A DNA stretch of 64,000 nt from Paenibacillus rhizophilus (GCF_003854965.1 NZ_RQPI01000001.1:558001-622000); one strand, 5' to 3'; shown: positions 1-10,081, counted from the first letter of the stretch. Notes: a model not told the origin generated them from the sequence alone. Program-made: numbers and translations.

Positions 1-366
1 TTTATGTATGTTTGCGACGGCAAATACAATCCTCCACGCGGAGCGCAAGGCGGACATAACGGGTCAGCAGCCAATGCGGCCATGTACCGGCTCGAGGAAG
101 ACAAAACTTCGCAGGAAGATCTGCCGATGTTTCATGGAATCGAACTGGCGCCGGGCGAAGCATTGGTTTCGGAGATAAGCTCTGGCGGCGGCTTCGGCAA
201 TCCGTTAGAGCGCGACCCGGAGCGGGTACGCCATCGCGTAAGAGAAGGATGGGTCTCCGTTCAAAAAGCGAGAGAAGCCTATGGCGTTGTCATTGATACG
301 ACAACGGAGCTGTATGCAGTCGATTGGAAGGCGACAGAGAAATTAAGACAAAAGGCAGAACAATAA
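1..366 (+). CDS. hyuB: Hydantoinase B / oxoprolinase beta family, C-terminal end (partial)
   Basis: This is the last ~121 codons of a gene that begins before the window. The segment SGGGFGNPLERDPERV followed by GWVSVQKAREAYGVVID is typical of the C-terminus of HyuB-family proteins (N-methylhydantoinase B, oxoprolinase, acetophenone carboxylase subunits). These act with HyuA in ATP-dependent opening or carboxylation of cyclic amides or ketones. The gene ends 15 bases before hyuA, so the two form one operon. The substrate cannot be inferred from this fragment. Confidence 0.85.
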   Translation, partial: FMYVCDGKYNPPRGAQGGHNGSAANAAMYRLEEDKTSQEDLPMFHGIELAPGEALVSEISSGGGFGNPLERDPERVRHRVREGWVSVQKAREAYGVVIDTTTELYAVDWKATEKLRQKAEQ

Positions 367-381
367 GGGAGGTAGCATCTA

Positions 382-2502
382 ATGGGTATCCGAATTTGTA
401 CCGATATCGGTGGTACGTTTACAGATCTAGTCGTCGTGGACGAAAGCGGAAGTGTCAACATCTTTAAAGCTTTAACTACTCCGGAAAATCGGGTGGATGG
501 GATCATTAACGGACTTACTATAGCGGCAGATTTTTATGGTAAATCGCTCAAACAATTGATGGAATCGTGCGAGTATTTCGGGCATGGTACCACTACAAGC
601 ACCAATGCGCTTATCGAACGCAAGGTAGCCAAGGTGGGTCTCATCTGTACGACAGGATTCCGGGACGTGCTGTTATTCCGTGAAGCCGGCAAAGAAAACC
701 CCTTCGATTGGTATTTGGATTATCCGGAACCGTATATTCCACGCTATTTGACGCTCCCGGTGACGGAACGAATCAATGCGGAAGGGGGAATCGACATTCC
801 TCTCAATGAAGATGAAGTGAGAGAGGCGATAAGGAAATTCAAACAATATGACGTCGAAGTGGTCGCGGTTTCCTTAATGTGGTCGTTCGTCAATCCGGCT
901 CATGAGCTGCGAATCGGTGAAATCATTGAAGAAGAGTGGCCGGGTAAAACGTATGCGTTAAGCCATGTCGTCAATCCCCGCATACGGGAATATCGCAGAA
1001 CAGTCAGCACGGTTATCGATGCTTCGCTTAAGCCGCTGATAACGCACTATGTCAGTACATTTGAAGACCGTCTGCGGGAAATTGGCTATCGAAACGAATT
1101 GTCGCTGCTGACTTGCTCCGGCGGTGTAACCTCTCCGCAAGAAATGATTGCCAGCCCTATCTACAGCTTAGACTCCGGTCCGGCGCTCGCTCCGGTATCG
1201 GGAAGATTTTACGCCAAGAAAGAACTGAGTAAAGATCATGTCATTACGTGCGATATGGGCGGCACCAGCTTTGACGTCAGCCGGGTTACCGACGGCATCA
1301 TTACGATATCCAATGACAACGTCATTCAGAACGAGCGGTTAAGCATTCCGAAGGTCGATGTGAAAACGATCGGCGCAGGAGGAGGCAGTATCGCTTGGGT
1401 TGATGATGGCGGATTAATCCGCGTCGGTCCTGAAGGCGCCGGCTCCGTTCCAGGTCCTGCCTGCTATATGCGGGGCGGGGAAAGAGCGACGGTAACGGAT
1501 GCGAATCTTGTCCTCGGCTATTTGGACGAGAACTATTTCCTGGGCGGAAATATGAAAGTGAGCAAAGAGCTGGCCGAAAAAGCGATTATGAAATCGGTCG
1601 CTGAACCGCTAAATCTAAGCCTCATGGATGCGGCTTACACCATCTATAATACCGCCAATCATTTGATGACGGAGGCGGTTCGGGATATGACCGTGTTTGA
1701 AGGGATCGACCCGAAAGAGTATGCGGTTGTCGCAGGCGGCGGCGCAGTCGGTATGCATATTATTCCCATCGTATCCCAGCTTGGATGCCAAGAGGTCATT
1801 GTGCCGAAAACCGCGTCCACGTTGAGCGCATTCGGCGGAGTAGTGGCCGATGTCGTGCGCGAATTTAACCGCAGCCATTTGACCGCCTCCACTGGATTTG
1901 ATTATGAAAAAGTAAAGTCCGTCTTAAACAAGCTGGCCGCAGACGCTAGGGCATTCCTGGATACCGTCGGTGTATCCAAAGAAAATCAGGTATTTGAATT
2001 TGCGGTAGAAGCCCGATACTTATTCCAGGAACGCGAGCTGACGGTTCCGCTCCGGAGCAATGCAATTCAGAACGTTCAGGATTTGGAGGCATTGATTGAC
2101 GACTTCCACTCGAAGCATGAATTTACGCTTGGTTCCATGGAAAAGGGGCAAGCGGTTGAATTTGTCGTTTGGAAGGTTATCGCGAGAGGAATCACGCCGG
2201 AGATCAACCTTCAAGTACAGTCTCTTTCCTCAGAAACACCGAATCGCTCATCTCTGAAAGCTACGCGGAAAGCGTATTTTAGAGAAATGGGTGGGCAGGT
2301 CGATGTCCAGGTCTATGACGGGACGCTGCTGCAAGCCGGCAATAAAATTGTAGGCCCGGCAATTATTGAAGAGCCGACAACCAATATTGTTGTCACGCCG
2401 GGCAGCACGGTAACGTTATCGAAATATGAAAACTATGTTATTGACATGAAAGAATACTTCGCTCCTGCCAATCAAACCGCATCGGTTCCGGTTACCCAAT
2501 AA
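382..2502 (+). CDS. hyuA: Hydantoinase A / oxoprolinase alpha family protein
   Basis: A 706-residue protein starting at ATG behind AAGGGAGG. The N-terminal ASKHA nucleotide-binding signature DIGGTFTD lies at residues 8-15, FGHGTTTSTN near residue 66, and a second phosphate-binding motif CDMGGTSFDV near residue 290. These are diagnostic of HyuA subunits, which use ATP to activate a cyclic amide carbonyl and work with HyuB. Length is normal for the family. Its neighbours (leucine dehydrogenase, BKACE) suggest that the product feeds amino acid or keto acid catabolism, but the true substrate (hydantoin, oxoproline or a ketone) is unknown. Downstream, a small dyad at about 2539-2554 (GGTACG/CGTACC) lacks a U-tract, so termination there is doubtful. 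Confidence 0.9.
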   Translation: MGIRICTDIGGTFTDLVVVDESGSVNIFKALTTPENRVDGIINGLTIAADFYGKSLKQLMESCEYFGHGTTTSTNALIERKVAKVGLICTTGFRDVLLFREAGKENPFDWYLDYPEPYIPRYLTLPVTERINAEGGIDIPLNEDEVREAIRKFKQYDVEVVAVSLMWSFVNPAHELRIGEIIEEEWPGKTYALSHVVNPRIREYRRTVSTVIDASLKPLITHYVSTFEDRLREIGYRNELSLLTCSGGVTSPQEMIASPIYSLDSGPALAPVSGRFYAKKELSKDHVITCDMGGTSFDVSRVTDGIITISNDNVIQNERLSIPKVDVKTIGAGGGSIAWVDDGGLIRVGPEGAGSVPGPACYMRGGERATVTDANLVLGYLDENYFLGGNMKVSKELAEKAIMKSVAEPLNLSLMDAAYTIYNTANHLMTEAVRDMTVFEGIDPKEYAVVAGGGAVGMHIIPIVSQLGCQEVIVPKTASTLSAFGGVVADVVREFNRSHLTASTGFDYEKVKSVLNKLAADARAFLDTVGVSKENQVFEFAVEARYLFQERELTVPLRSNAIQNVQDLEALIDDFHSKHEFTLGSMEKGQAVEFVVWKVIARGITPEINLQVQSLSSETPNRSSLKATRKAYFREMGGQVDVQVYDGTLLQAGNKIVGPAIIEEPTTNIVVTPGSTVTLSKYENYVIDMKEYFAPANQTASVPVTQ

Positions 2503-2725
2503 TCAAGTACTGAAAGCTGAAGGACGATCAAACATGCGGGTACGAATCCGTACCCGTACCGTTCTCGAAATTGCTGCATCCTTTTCAAGCAATATTTGAG
2601 ATAAAAATGAGATGAGGAGTTACCGCCATATATCAAGGGCATGCTGGCTATCTTGGTAGGGAAATTCTGTTAAGTCTGTATGTCGGGTTATTAAGCTATA
2701 TTAGGTCAACGATGGGTGGGAGAGT

Positions 2726-4144
2726 GTGGTAGTACGGAACATTTCGGTTTTGGTATATAACCGTCCAGGCGTATTGGCGTGTGTTTCGCAGTTGTTTACC
2801 CTCTTTGAAACCAATATCGACAAAATAACGATCGGTCATGGAGGTAGTCCCGGAATTTCCCGCATTCAAATTGAAGTCTCCATTGAAGATGATAAGTTAG
2901 AAATGGTGATCAGCCAAATGGCGAAGTTGAGCGATGTTCTTCAAGTGGGTATGGCAAAGACAGGAGCGCAAACGAGGTCGTTTTGGATCGTCGCCTACAG
3001 CTTGTTTATTACCATTTTTGGTATTAATGTCGCTTCCCCGTTATATTCCATTTATCGAACAGAGTGGCAATTGACTTCGGGGATGATCACGCTTTTATTT
3101 GCCGCCTATGTGTTCTCTGTCATTCCCGGGCTCTTTATCTTCTTACAATTGGCTGAACGGTTCGGCAAACGAAAAATATTGGTATTTGGTTTGATGGCTG
3201 CATTATCCGGAGCGGTATGTTCAACTCTGGCAAACGACATATCCATTCTAATTATGGCAAGAATTTTACAGGGACTGGCGGTCGGAACATTTATCTGCGT
3301 TTCCTCATCCACCCTGAATGAACTGGAACGGAATCGCAATTGGCAAACATCGTCTCTTGTCACTGCTTTTGCGGTAACGGCAGGAAGCTCATTAGGACCA
3401 TTTATGGCTGGTATATTGGCACAATTTGCGCCAATGCCGACAAAGCTGCCCTATATCGTTTATGGCGGCCTGGTCATTCTCGGCATGATCGGAATGTCGA
3501 CAGTTCAGGTGAGCTACCGGAAAGCGCATCGCGTTCGGTTTCATGGGCTGAACATTCCGAAAACGATCCGGCTGCACGCTTATACGGCTGCAGCGACCTC
3601 GTTTATAGCCTGGGGAGTCGTCAGCTTGTTTCTTTCCGTCATTCCTTCCTATTTGAATGAATGGGCCGGCAAATTCAATTTTATTCTTTCCGGCGGGATG
3701 ATTGCATCGATCTTTGCTCTATCAACGTTCAGTCAGTTTTTGTTTAAGAGATTGTCCGTTATGAAGATGATGGCGGTTGGGATTTTACTGTTGTCACTGG
3801 GACTTATGGGAGTTGCGGCGACTCTTCAACATATGTCGATCGTTTTGCTGATTACTTCAGCCATTTGTGTGGGATTGGGGCACGGTCCTTTATATGCGGG
3901 AAGTCTTGTGTCAATTAGCACAGAGGTAGCGGACGATATACGGGGCGACATTATTTCTTTATTTTATCTATTTAGTTATACAGGGATTGCATTTCCCGTC
4001 ATATTGCTGGGATATTCCGCTGAGCAGATAGGTATTGAAACATCCGTATTTTTATTTGCGCTTGTTATTGAAGCGGGAGCTCTCCTAAGCCTCCTGTTGT
4101 GGCACAAGACGAAGACAGAGAAAGATGGAGGAAGAATGAGATGA
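2726..4144 (+). CDS. MFS transporter with N-terminal IlvN-type ACT domain
   Basis: A GTG start follows the purine-rich GGGTGGGAGA. Residues ~3-73 form an ACT domain like that of the acetolactate synthase regulatory subunit: [19 protein letters not shown], then [18 protein letters not shown] and a [11 protein letters not shown] tail. From residue ~86 a 12-helix major facilitator follows, with the A-loop-like [14 protein letters not shown] near residue 140. The ACT domain of IlvN/IlvH binds branched-chain amino acids, mainly valine. Fusion to a transporter is unusual and suggests substrate-gated transport (inference). An internal ATG at residue 76 could start a transporter-only form but has a poor ribosome binding site. 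The stop overlaps the leucine dehydrogenase start (ATGA), so the two are translationally coupled. Confidence 0.85.
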   Translation: MVVRNISVLVYNRPGVLACVSQLFTLFETNIDKITIGHGGSPGISRIQIEVSIEDDKLEMVISQMAKLSDVLQVGMAKTGAQTRSFWIVAYSLFITIFGINVASPLYSIYRTEWQLTSGMITLLFAAYVFSVIPGLFIFLQLAERFGKRKILVFGLMAALSGAVCSTLANDISILIMARILQGLAVGTFICVSSSTLNELERNRNWQTSSLVTAFAVTAGSSLGPFMAGILAQFAPMPTKLPYIVYGGLVILGMIGMSTVQVSYRKAHRVRFHGLNIPKTIRLHAYTAAATSFIAWGVVSLFLSVIPSYLNEWAGKFNFILSGGMIASIFALSTFSQFLFKRLSVMKMMAVGILLLSLGLMGVAATLQHMSIVLLITSAICVGLGHGPLYAGSLVSISTEVADDIRGDIISLFYLFSYTGIAFPVILLGYSAEQIGIETSVFLFALVIEAGALLSLLLWHKTKTEKDGGRMR

Positions 4145-5247
4145 AATTATTTCAAGCCATGGAACGAGACGATTATGAGGAGCTGTTGTTCTGCCAGGAT
4201 AAGCAATCGGGGCTGAAAGCAATTATTGCCATTCACGATACATCGCTTGGACCTGCTCTCGGCGGCACTCGCATGTGGAATTATGGTTCTGAAGAAGCGG
4301 CCATTGAAGACGTCCTGCGCCTCGCCAAAGGCATGACGTATAAGAATGCCGTATCGGGTCTTAATCTTGGAGGAGGGAAAACGGTTATCATCGGTGATCC
4401 GAAAAAAGATAAAAATGAGGAAATGTTTCGCGCTTTCGGACGTTTTATCCAGGGGTTAAACGGACGGTATATCACGGCTGAAGATGTCGGGACAACGGTT
4501 CAGGATATGGACATCGTTTACCAAGAAACCGACTTTGTAGCGGGGATCTCCCCCACATACGGCTCATCAGGCAATCCTTCCCCGGCAACGGCTTACGGGG
4601 TTTATCAAGGGATGAAAGCGGCGGCAAAAGAAGCCTTTGGCAGCGATTCGCTGGAAGGGAAAGTGGTCGCCGTCCAGGGGGCAGGAAACGTGGCTACCCA
4701 TTTATATTCACATCTCCATACGGAAGGAGCAAAATTGATTGTCACCGATATTCAACAAGAGGCTGTTCGGCGGGCAATAGAACAATTCGATGCCATTGCC
4801 GTAGACCCGGACGATATTTATGATGTCAACTGCGATATTTACGCGCCTTGCGCGCTCGGTGCGACGATCAATGACGAGACGATCCCGCGCTTAAAAGCAA
4901 AAGTCATCGCCGGTTCTGCAAACAATCAATTAAAGGAAGCAAGGCACGGCGATCTGATTCATGAACTCGGACTTGTTTATGCGCCTGATTATGTCATCAA
5001 CGCCGGGGGAGTTATTAATATAGCGGACGAGTTATACGGCTATAACCGGGAACGCGCGTATAACAAAATTGCAGAGATTCATCTTACGATCGAACGCATT
5101 TTTGAAATCTCGAAGCGTGACGGCATACCTACCTATGCGGCTGCAGACAGGCTCGCTGAAGAACGGATAATGAAATTGAAGCAATCACGGAGCGCATTTC
5201 TGCAAAACAGTCATCATACCTTGAGCAGAAGGCCGGTACGAGTCTAG
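4141..5247 (+). CDS. bcd: Leucine dehydrogenase
   Basis: NAD-dependent oxidative deamination of leucine, valine or isoleucine to branched 2-oxo acids. The 368-residue protein closely matches Bacillus/Geobacillus leucine dehydrogenases: KGMTYKNA (Lys68) and GLNLGGGK (catalytic Lys80), [21 protein letters not shown], and the dinucleotide-binding [10 protein letters not shown]. An earlier in-frame ATG at 4099 exists, but ATG 4141 is preceded by GGAGGAAG and matches the family's start. It overlaps the upstream ACT-MFS gene by 4 bases. The pairing suggests that a branched-chain or related amino acid is both sensed or transported and deaminated by this operon. Confidence 0.93.
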   Translation: MKLFQAMERDDYEELLFCQDKQSGLKAIIAIHDTSLGPALGGTRMWNYGSEEAAIEDVLRLAKGMTYKNAVSGLNLGGGKTVIIGDPKKDKNEEMFRAFGRFIQGLNGRYITAEDVGTTVQDMDIVYQETDFVAGISPTYGSSGNPSPATAYGVYQGMKAAAKEAFGSDSLEGKVVAVQGAGNVATHLYSHLHTEGAKLIVTDIQQEAVRRAIEQFDAIAVDPDDIYDVNCDIYAPCALGATINDETIPRLKAKVIAGSANNQLKEARHGDLIHELGLVYAPDYVINAGGVINIADELYGYNRERAYNKIAEIHLTIERIFEISKRDGIPTYAAADRLAEERIMKLKQSRSAFLQNSHHTLSRRPVRV

Positions 5248-5308
5248 TTCGTTGCAAGAAGATAAGCGTTGAAAATGTGTAGAGGTAAACAAACAGGGAG
5301 GTTTATAG

Positions 5309-6256
5309 ATGAGTTGGAATTATACCGATTCTTATGAGTGGATGGAACGGGTCACATCGATGGAGCCTTTGATTATTACCTGCTGCTGCAACGGAGGCGT
5401 TCAAGGAAAAGAGTCTCATCGGGAAATTCCGGAAACACCGGAAGAGATTGCCGATTCGGTTTATGAGGCCTACAATGAAGGGGCGTCCGTTGTCCATGTT
5501 CACGGGAGGGATCCAAACAATCTCGGAGACACCACAATGGACCCCGAAGTTATGTATCGGATCAATGCGCTAATTCGGGAACGATGTCCGGATATCATAA
5601 TCAACAATACAACTGGAGGCGGACCGACATCGACCATGGAGGACAGGCTTCGCAGTCTGGATGCGCTGCCGGAGATGGCATCACTAAACATGGGACCGGA
5701 TATGTCGCGTTTTGTGATCAAGGCCAGAGAAGAAGCTCTGGACTATCCCCGTCCCTCCCAGGAATACGACATCTGCATCCCTTTTACGTACGGCTTCATT
5801 GAACAGCTGGCAGCGGGCATGCTCGAGAAAGGCATCATACCCGAGATGGAGATGTATCATTCCGGTCAATATTGGGTGGCTCAAAAACTGATATCCGAAG
5901 GATTAATCAAGACGCCATACTTGTTTCAATTTGTGATGGGTTATCAGACCGCTACTTACCCTACGCCTGAAAACCTGATTCATATGGCCCGCGAGCTACC
6001 GGCCGGAGCGCATTTTACCGTCGCCGGCATCGGAAAATACCAATGGGCGATGACGACGCAAAGCATTCTGCTCGGAGGACATGTGCGCGTAGGTTTGGAA
6101 GACAATATTTATCTAAAGCGCGGTCAGAAGCTGAAGAACAATGCTGAGGCCGTCGCCAAAATTGCCCTCATCTCAAGAGAGCTTAACCGTGAAATCGCAA
6201 CACCGGAGCAAGCAAGGAGCATGTTGGGGGTTTCGTCCATACCTAGCCGATATTGA
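5309..6256 (+). CDS. Beta-keto acid cleavage enzyme (BKACE, DUF849)
   Basis: A 315-residue TIM-barrel protein of the BKACE family, which condenses a beta-keto acid with acetyl-CoA to give acetoacetate and a new CoA ester. The zinc ligands are visible as VHVHGRD (His63, His65) and the late Glu in VGLEDN (Glu264). NNTTGGGP and LNMGPDMSRF are family motifs. GGGAGG precedes the ATG. The substrate specificity of this family is broad and context-dependent. Here it sits with hyuAB and leucine dehydrogenase, so it may process a keto acid made by the same operon (inference). Confidence 0.88.
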   Translation: MSWNYTDSYEWMERVTSMEPLIITCCCNGGVQGKESHREIPETPEEIADSVYEAYNEGASVVHVHGRDPNNLGDTTMDPEVMYRINALIRERCPDIIINNTTGGGPTSTMEDRLRSLDALPEMASLNMGPDMSRFVIKAREEALDYPRPSQEYDICIPFTYGFIEQLAAGMLEKGIIPEMEMYHSGQYWVAQKLISEGLIKTPYLFQFVMGYQTATYPTPENLIHMARELPAGAHFTVAGIGKYQWAMTTQSILLGGHVRVGLEDNIYLKRGQKLKNNAEAVAKIALISRELNREIATPEQARSMLGVSSIPSRY

Positions 6257-6307
6257 GTAAGAGCGTCTTGCCGTTTCCGAATATTTACGATAGGAGAATC
6301 GAAACGA

Positions 6308-6838
6308 ATGAATATTTATGAGTTTAATGGAATATATCCGAAGATTGCCGACGGAGTCTTTATTGCGCCCACGGCAACCATTATCGGCGACGTCGTCATA
6401 GAGGAGGGCAGCAGCATTTGGTTCGGAGCGGTTCTCCGGGGGGACGCAGGGTCGATCCGGATCGGGAAAAATAACAGCATACAGGACAACTGTGTCGTCC
6501 ATATGACGGACTCAGGAACGTTTATCGGGGACAACAATACGATCGGACATGGCTCTATCCTGCATAACTGTACAATCGGTAACAACAACGTCATCGGCAT
6601 GAATGCGGTTGTTCTCGACGGGGCCGTCATTCAAAACGAAAATGTCATCGCAGCGGGCAGCGTAATTACGGGAAATACAAGAATCGAGGACCGTCAGCTC
6701 TTTACGGGTTCCCCGGGACAATTCAAGAAAGAATTGTCCGGTAGCTCCTTGTGGTGGGTACAGGAAAGTTCGAACGTATATTTGAAGCTGGTTGAACAAT
6801 ACGACAGCAGGTATAAATATCATAGCAGTTTAAAATGA
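6308..6838 (+). CDS. Gamma carbonic anhydrase-like hexapeptide-repeat protein
   Basis: A 176-residue left-handed beta-helix protein of the YrdA/PaaY/CaiE group. Hexapeptide repeats run from about residue 12 to 130 (ATIIGDVVIEEGSSIWFGAVLRGD, then IGKNNSIQDNCVVHM and IGHGSILHNCTIGNNNVIG). The His residues in VVHM, IGHG and LHNC fit the metal site of gamma carbonic anhydrases. Members are carbonic anhydrases or CoA-thioesterase-like accessory proteins of catabolic operons, as PaaY is for phenylacetate. Its place after BKACE favours an accessory role in the CoA-ester pathway. ATG follows TAGGAGAA. Confidence 0.85.
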   Translation: MNIYEFNGIYPKIADGVFIAPTATIIGDVVIEEGSSIWFGAVLRGDAGSIRIGKNNSIQDNCVVHMTDSGTFIGDNNTIGHGSILHNCTIGNNNVIGMNAVVLDGAVIQNENVIAAGSVITGNTRIEDRQLFTGSPGQFKKELSGSSLWWVQESSNVYLKLVEQYDSRYKYHSSLK

Positions 6839-6987
6839 AGCCTGTGTATATCATCCAGGTAATAGGAATTAACAAAGGATTTTTGTCATGAAGCATCTTG
6901 ACTGTTCAGTCTGGAAAATATATTCTTTATTTAAAGCCTAAATCTGTGAGCTCTCTGTTACTAAAATTCTAATAAGAGGTGGTAAAG

Positions 6988-7461
6988 GTGGCGAATCAGG
7001 CTGTTAATTACGAAGCGAGACTCCGGGAAGCACAGGAAATTTTCGAGAAATTTAAAAACTCTATGATAGAAAAGGATATGGATAAATTTATCGAATTGTT
7101 TGATGAGAATGTCATCTTCGAATTTCCATTCGCGCCCAAAGGATATACCCTGAAATTAGAAGGGAAATCCGCCCTTTATAAATATGTAAAGGAAATTCCC
7201 AACAAGATTGAGCTCTCCAAATTTAAAGAACCGACTTTCCATCTGACTCTGAACCCCAATGTGATAATTATTGAATTTGGAATCGAAGAAGGGCAGGCCA
7301 TAATAACCGGTAAGCCTTATCTGCAAAGTTATATTTCCGTGATCGAAACGAAGGAAAACAAGATCGTTCACTACAAGGATTATTGGAATCCGGTTGTCGC
7401 GCTTGCAGCTCTTGGGGATGAGTCCTCGTTCCTGGAAGTTTACAAAGCGCAGCAGCAATAA
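6988..7461 (+). CDS. SnoaL/NTF2-like domain protein
   Basis: About 157 residues with an alpha+beta cone fold pattern of the SnoaL-like family: an N-terminal helix with FEKFKNSMIEKDMDKFIELFDENVIFEFPFAP, then strands ending in VHYKDYWNPV. Such proteins are small isomerases, hydratases or ligand-binding proteins; no specific reaction can be assigned. GTG 6988 lies 8 bases after AAGAGG and is preferred to the in-frame GTG at 6979. It is more AT-rich than the genes before it and is separated from them by 149 bases, so it may not belong to the same operon. Confidence 0.75.
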   Translation: MANQAVNYEARLREAQEIFEKFKNSMIEKDMDKFIELFDENVIFEFPFAPKGYTLKLEGKSALYKYVKEIPNKIELSKFKEPTFHLTLNPNVIIIEFGIEEGQAIITGKPYLQSYISVIETKENKIVHYKDYWNPVVALAALGDESSFLEVYKAQQQ

Positions 7462-7463
7462 TA

Positions 7464-7553
7464 TCCAATTACTATGGTCAAACGTTAGAGGAAGTAACAG
7501 GAATGACTTTTTACGAGTGGTCAGAGGATTGGAAAAAGAAATACGGAAATTGA
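7464..7553 (+). pseudogene. Remnant of an oxidoreductase 3' end
   Basis: A 30-codon open stretch without a start, ending in TGA. It reads EEVTGMTFYEWSEDWKKKYGN, which resembles the C-terminal tail of NmrA-like/SDR NAD(P)-binding proteins. It directly abuts the SnoaL-like gene in another frame. It is probably the leftover of a deleted neighbour; identity is tentative. Confidence 0.35.
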
Positions 7554-7592
7554 ACAAAGACTAAGCAAACGGAGAAGGATACTCAATAAACA

Positions 7593-7622
7593 GCGGCAGT
7601 CTAATAATTTTTAGACTGCCGC
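7593..7622. terminator. Inverted repeat terminator next to the thiC remnant
   Basis: A 12-bp perfect stem, GCGGCAGTCTAA / TTAGACTGCCGC, with a 6-base loop. The same stem recurs at 11382-11410 beyond the intact thiC, which shows it belongs to the duplicated thiC block. Confidence 0.8.
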
Positions 7623-7638
7623 TTCATAACCTTAAATA

Positions 7639-8422
<784 letters not shown>

Positions 8423-8441
8423 TATAGACTTAATTAAAGAT

Positions 8442-8969
8442 TTACACTCTCAAACATAGCCGATCGATGACTTCCATTGGATTCTGGTTAATTCGCTTCT
8501 TGAACCGGCTGACGGTGGTTCGAACCTTATAAGTTTTGTCATAAAACACATTGTGAATGACATCGCTTTTGAGCCATTTCCAAAGCCCCTCAATGGGATT
8601 GAGTTCTGGGGAGTACTTTGGCAGGAAAACAAACTCCAAACGCGGTTGTTCTTCGACAAATCGTTCGATGGAAGCCGCCTTGTGAATGCGTCCGTTGTCC
8701 AGCACCATCGCGATTTTTCCAGTAGGATACGCCTGTAGAACCGAGGTCAGGAATCGCTCAAAAGCCGAAGCATCGTACGCTTCATCTTCCTGGTAAAACA
8801 CCTTGCCGGTTTCATAATCCAGTGCACCAAAGAGTTTCGCCCCTTCATGCTTGCCATACGTTTTAACCTTGCGCTGGTGTCCTTGAGGAAACCAGTTATA
8901 TTGCAGGGATTGGTACGCACGAATCATGGACTCGTCTTCGAAGAGTAAGTGAGCGATTTCTCCGTCCAT
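8442..8969 (-). CDS. IS630 transposase, DDE catalytic domain (second frame)
   Basis: A 175-residue DDE_3 catalytic half. The first Asp is in HLLFEDES, the second in AMVLDNGRIH, and the Glu in LNPIEGLWKWLK. FLPKYSPELNPIE is the IS630 hallmark. It lies +1 relative to the winged-helix half upstream (8896-9246). The shift falls in an A7 run on the coding strand (TTTAAAAAAAGCTC), so a full-length protein would need +1 slippage there. The run could be a programmed site or a simple inactivating indel. Confidence 0.85.
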   Translation of the reverse strand: MDGEIAHLLFEDESMIRAYQSLQYNWFPQGHQRKVKTYGKHEGAKLFGALDYETGKVFYQEDEAYDASAFERFLTSVLQAYPTGKIAMVLDNGRIHKAASIERFVEEQPRLEFVFLPKYSPELNPIEGLWKWLKSDVIHNVFYDKTYKVRTTVSRFKKRINQNPMEVIDRLCLRV

Positions 8970-9246
8970 GAGCTTTTTTTAAAGCGGGTAGTGTCTTTTC
9001 GCGAAAGGCCTTTTGCTCCTGTTGGTCCGCACGAGCCAAGGTATACGTCGCTTTGGTGTAGCTAAATCCAAGTCGATGCAGGAGCAAGGACAGGCCGCGT
9101 TCGCTAAAGGTATGGGCAAATTCACGCTCAATATAGCGAATCGCAAGTTTCAGGGTCCAGGTATACTTCGCTTCAAATCCAACGTCCACAGGGCGCTTAT
9201 GGGTAAGAAGCTCCGTGAGCGGCTGCGTAAGCAAGTTATATTGCAC
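8896..9246 (-). CDS. IS630 transposase, N-terminal winged-helix part (first frame)
   Basis: Contains the helix-turn-helix/winged-helix region of IS630 transposases: YTWTLKLAIRYIEREFAHTFSERGLSLLLHRLGFSYTKATYTLAR. This is the usual segment before the DDE domain. The true N-terminus is missing, since the frame stays open upstream through LQRQLV with no start before the element is cut off. After the A7 run near 8975 this frame reads nonsense, while the catalytic half continues in the +1 frame. Confidence 0.75.
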   Translation of the reverse strand: MQYNLLTQPLTELLTHKRPVDVGFEAKYTWTLKLAIRYIEREFAHTFSERGLSLLLHRLGFSYTKATYTLARADQQEQKAFREKTLPALKKAHGRRNRSLTLRRRVHDSCVPIPAI

Positions 9247-9269
9247 TAATTGCCGCTGCAGTTTCTTTG

Positions 9270-9810
9270 ATTTGCAAGCAATGGCTGTATCTTTACTGCA
9301 TGCATCTTGGGAAAAAAGTAAATAGCAAAAGTTTAATTGCTACTGCTTATGATCATTTAGCTGATGTGTATGCATCGATTGCGGCAGTTGTTGGAATCGG
9401 AGCCGCGCTGATCGGTCATAAATTTAACATCGAAATATTAAGTTATGGCGACGTGGCGGCAGGGATTTTAGTTGCATACTTTGTGATCAAGCTCGCGTAC
9501 CACATGGGCAAGGAAGCTGTGGATATCTTAATGGACAAAACGGTAGCACCTGAAAAGCTTCAGCAATACGAAAAACTTGTTTTTTCGGTGCCGGAAGTTA
9601 GGCGTATTGATCGTATCCGGGCAAGGGAGCATGGTCATTATGTAATCGTCGATATACGGGTTGGGATCCCCGCGCATTAAGTGTGCAAGAGGGGCATGAT
9701 GTATCACGCAAAATAAAAAAACAATTATGGAGCAACATGACAGTGTGGAAGAAGTATTAATCCATTTAAATCCGTGGTATGAGGAAGAAAACGCCATTTA
9801 CAGGTTGAAA
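9270..9810 (+). pseudogene. Cation diffusion facilitator (CDF) transporter, broken
   Basis: The C-terminal half of a CDF metal exporter. A membrane segment contains NSKSLIATAYDHLADVYASIAA (the zinc-site HxxxD is AYDHLAD), then the helix AGILVAYFVIKLAYHMGKEAVDILMD and the cytoplasmic domain VRRIDRIRAREHGHYVIVDIRV. The 5' half is missing at the IS boundary. Two further frameshifts occur: near 9668 (C run; the tail continues as RALSVQEGHDVSRKIKKQL) and near 9715 (A run; continues as MEQHDSVEEVLIHLNPWYEEEN). It cannot make an active transporter. Confidence 0.85.
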
Positions 9811-9998
9811 AGCTGTAAGTATTTCGTAAAGAAGCTGTTATTGCAGAAGGAACAGCAAAAACCATCCAATTGTGGATGGCTCCTGCTTGAAGAAAAGTTG
9901 GCTATTTGAATCACCAGTTGTTAGTAAGGGAGCTAATACCAATTGGTCCATTGAATATTATCGCCATTATCAAGAAACTCTCTATCATTATTTTTTTA

Positions 9999-10060
9999 TT
10001 GCAAATGCAACAAAGTTAGATTAAATTAAATTTATACCGTTTTTGTTGTATTTGCAACAA
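9999..10060. promoter_or_regulatory. Two MarR-type operator sites upstream of marR
   Basis: A near-perfect palindrome TTGTTGTATTTGCAACAA lies at 10043-10060. A related copy, TTGCAAATGCAACAA, lies at 9999-10013. Both sit in the 80 bases before the MarR gene, where autoregulatory MarR operators are expected. Assignment to this regulator is inference. Confidence 0.6.
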
Positions 10061-10081
10061 TAATATGTTAAGGAGTTAACT

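Noticed and set aside
2536..2560. Terminator after hyuA
   Set aside because: The GGTACG/CGTACC dyad is short and has no U-tract, so transcription may continue into the ACT-MFS gene.
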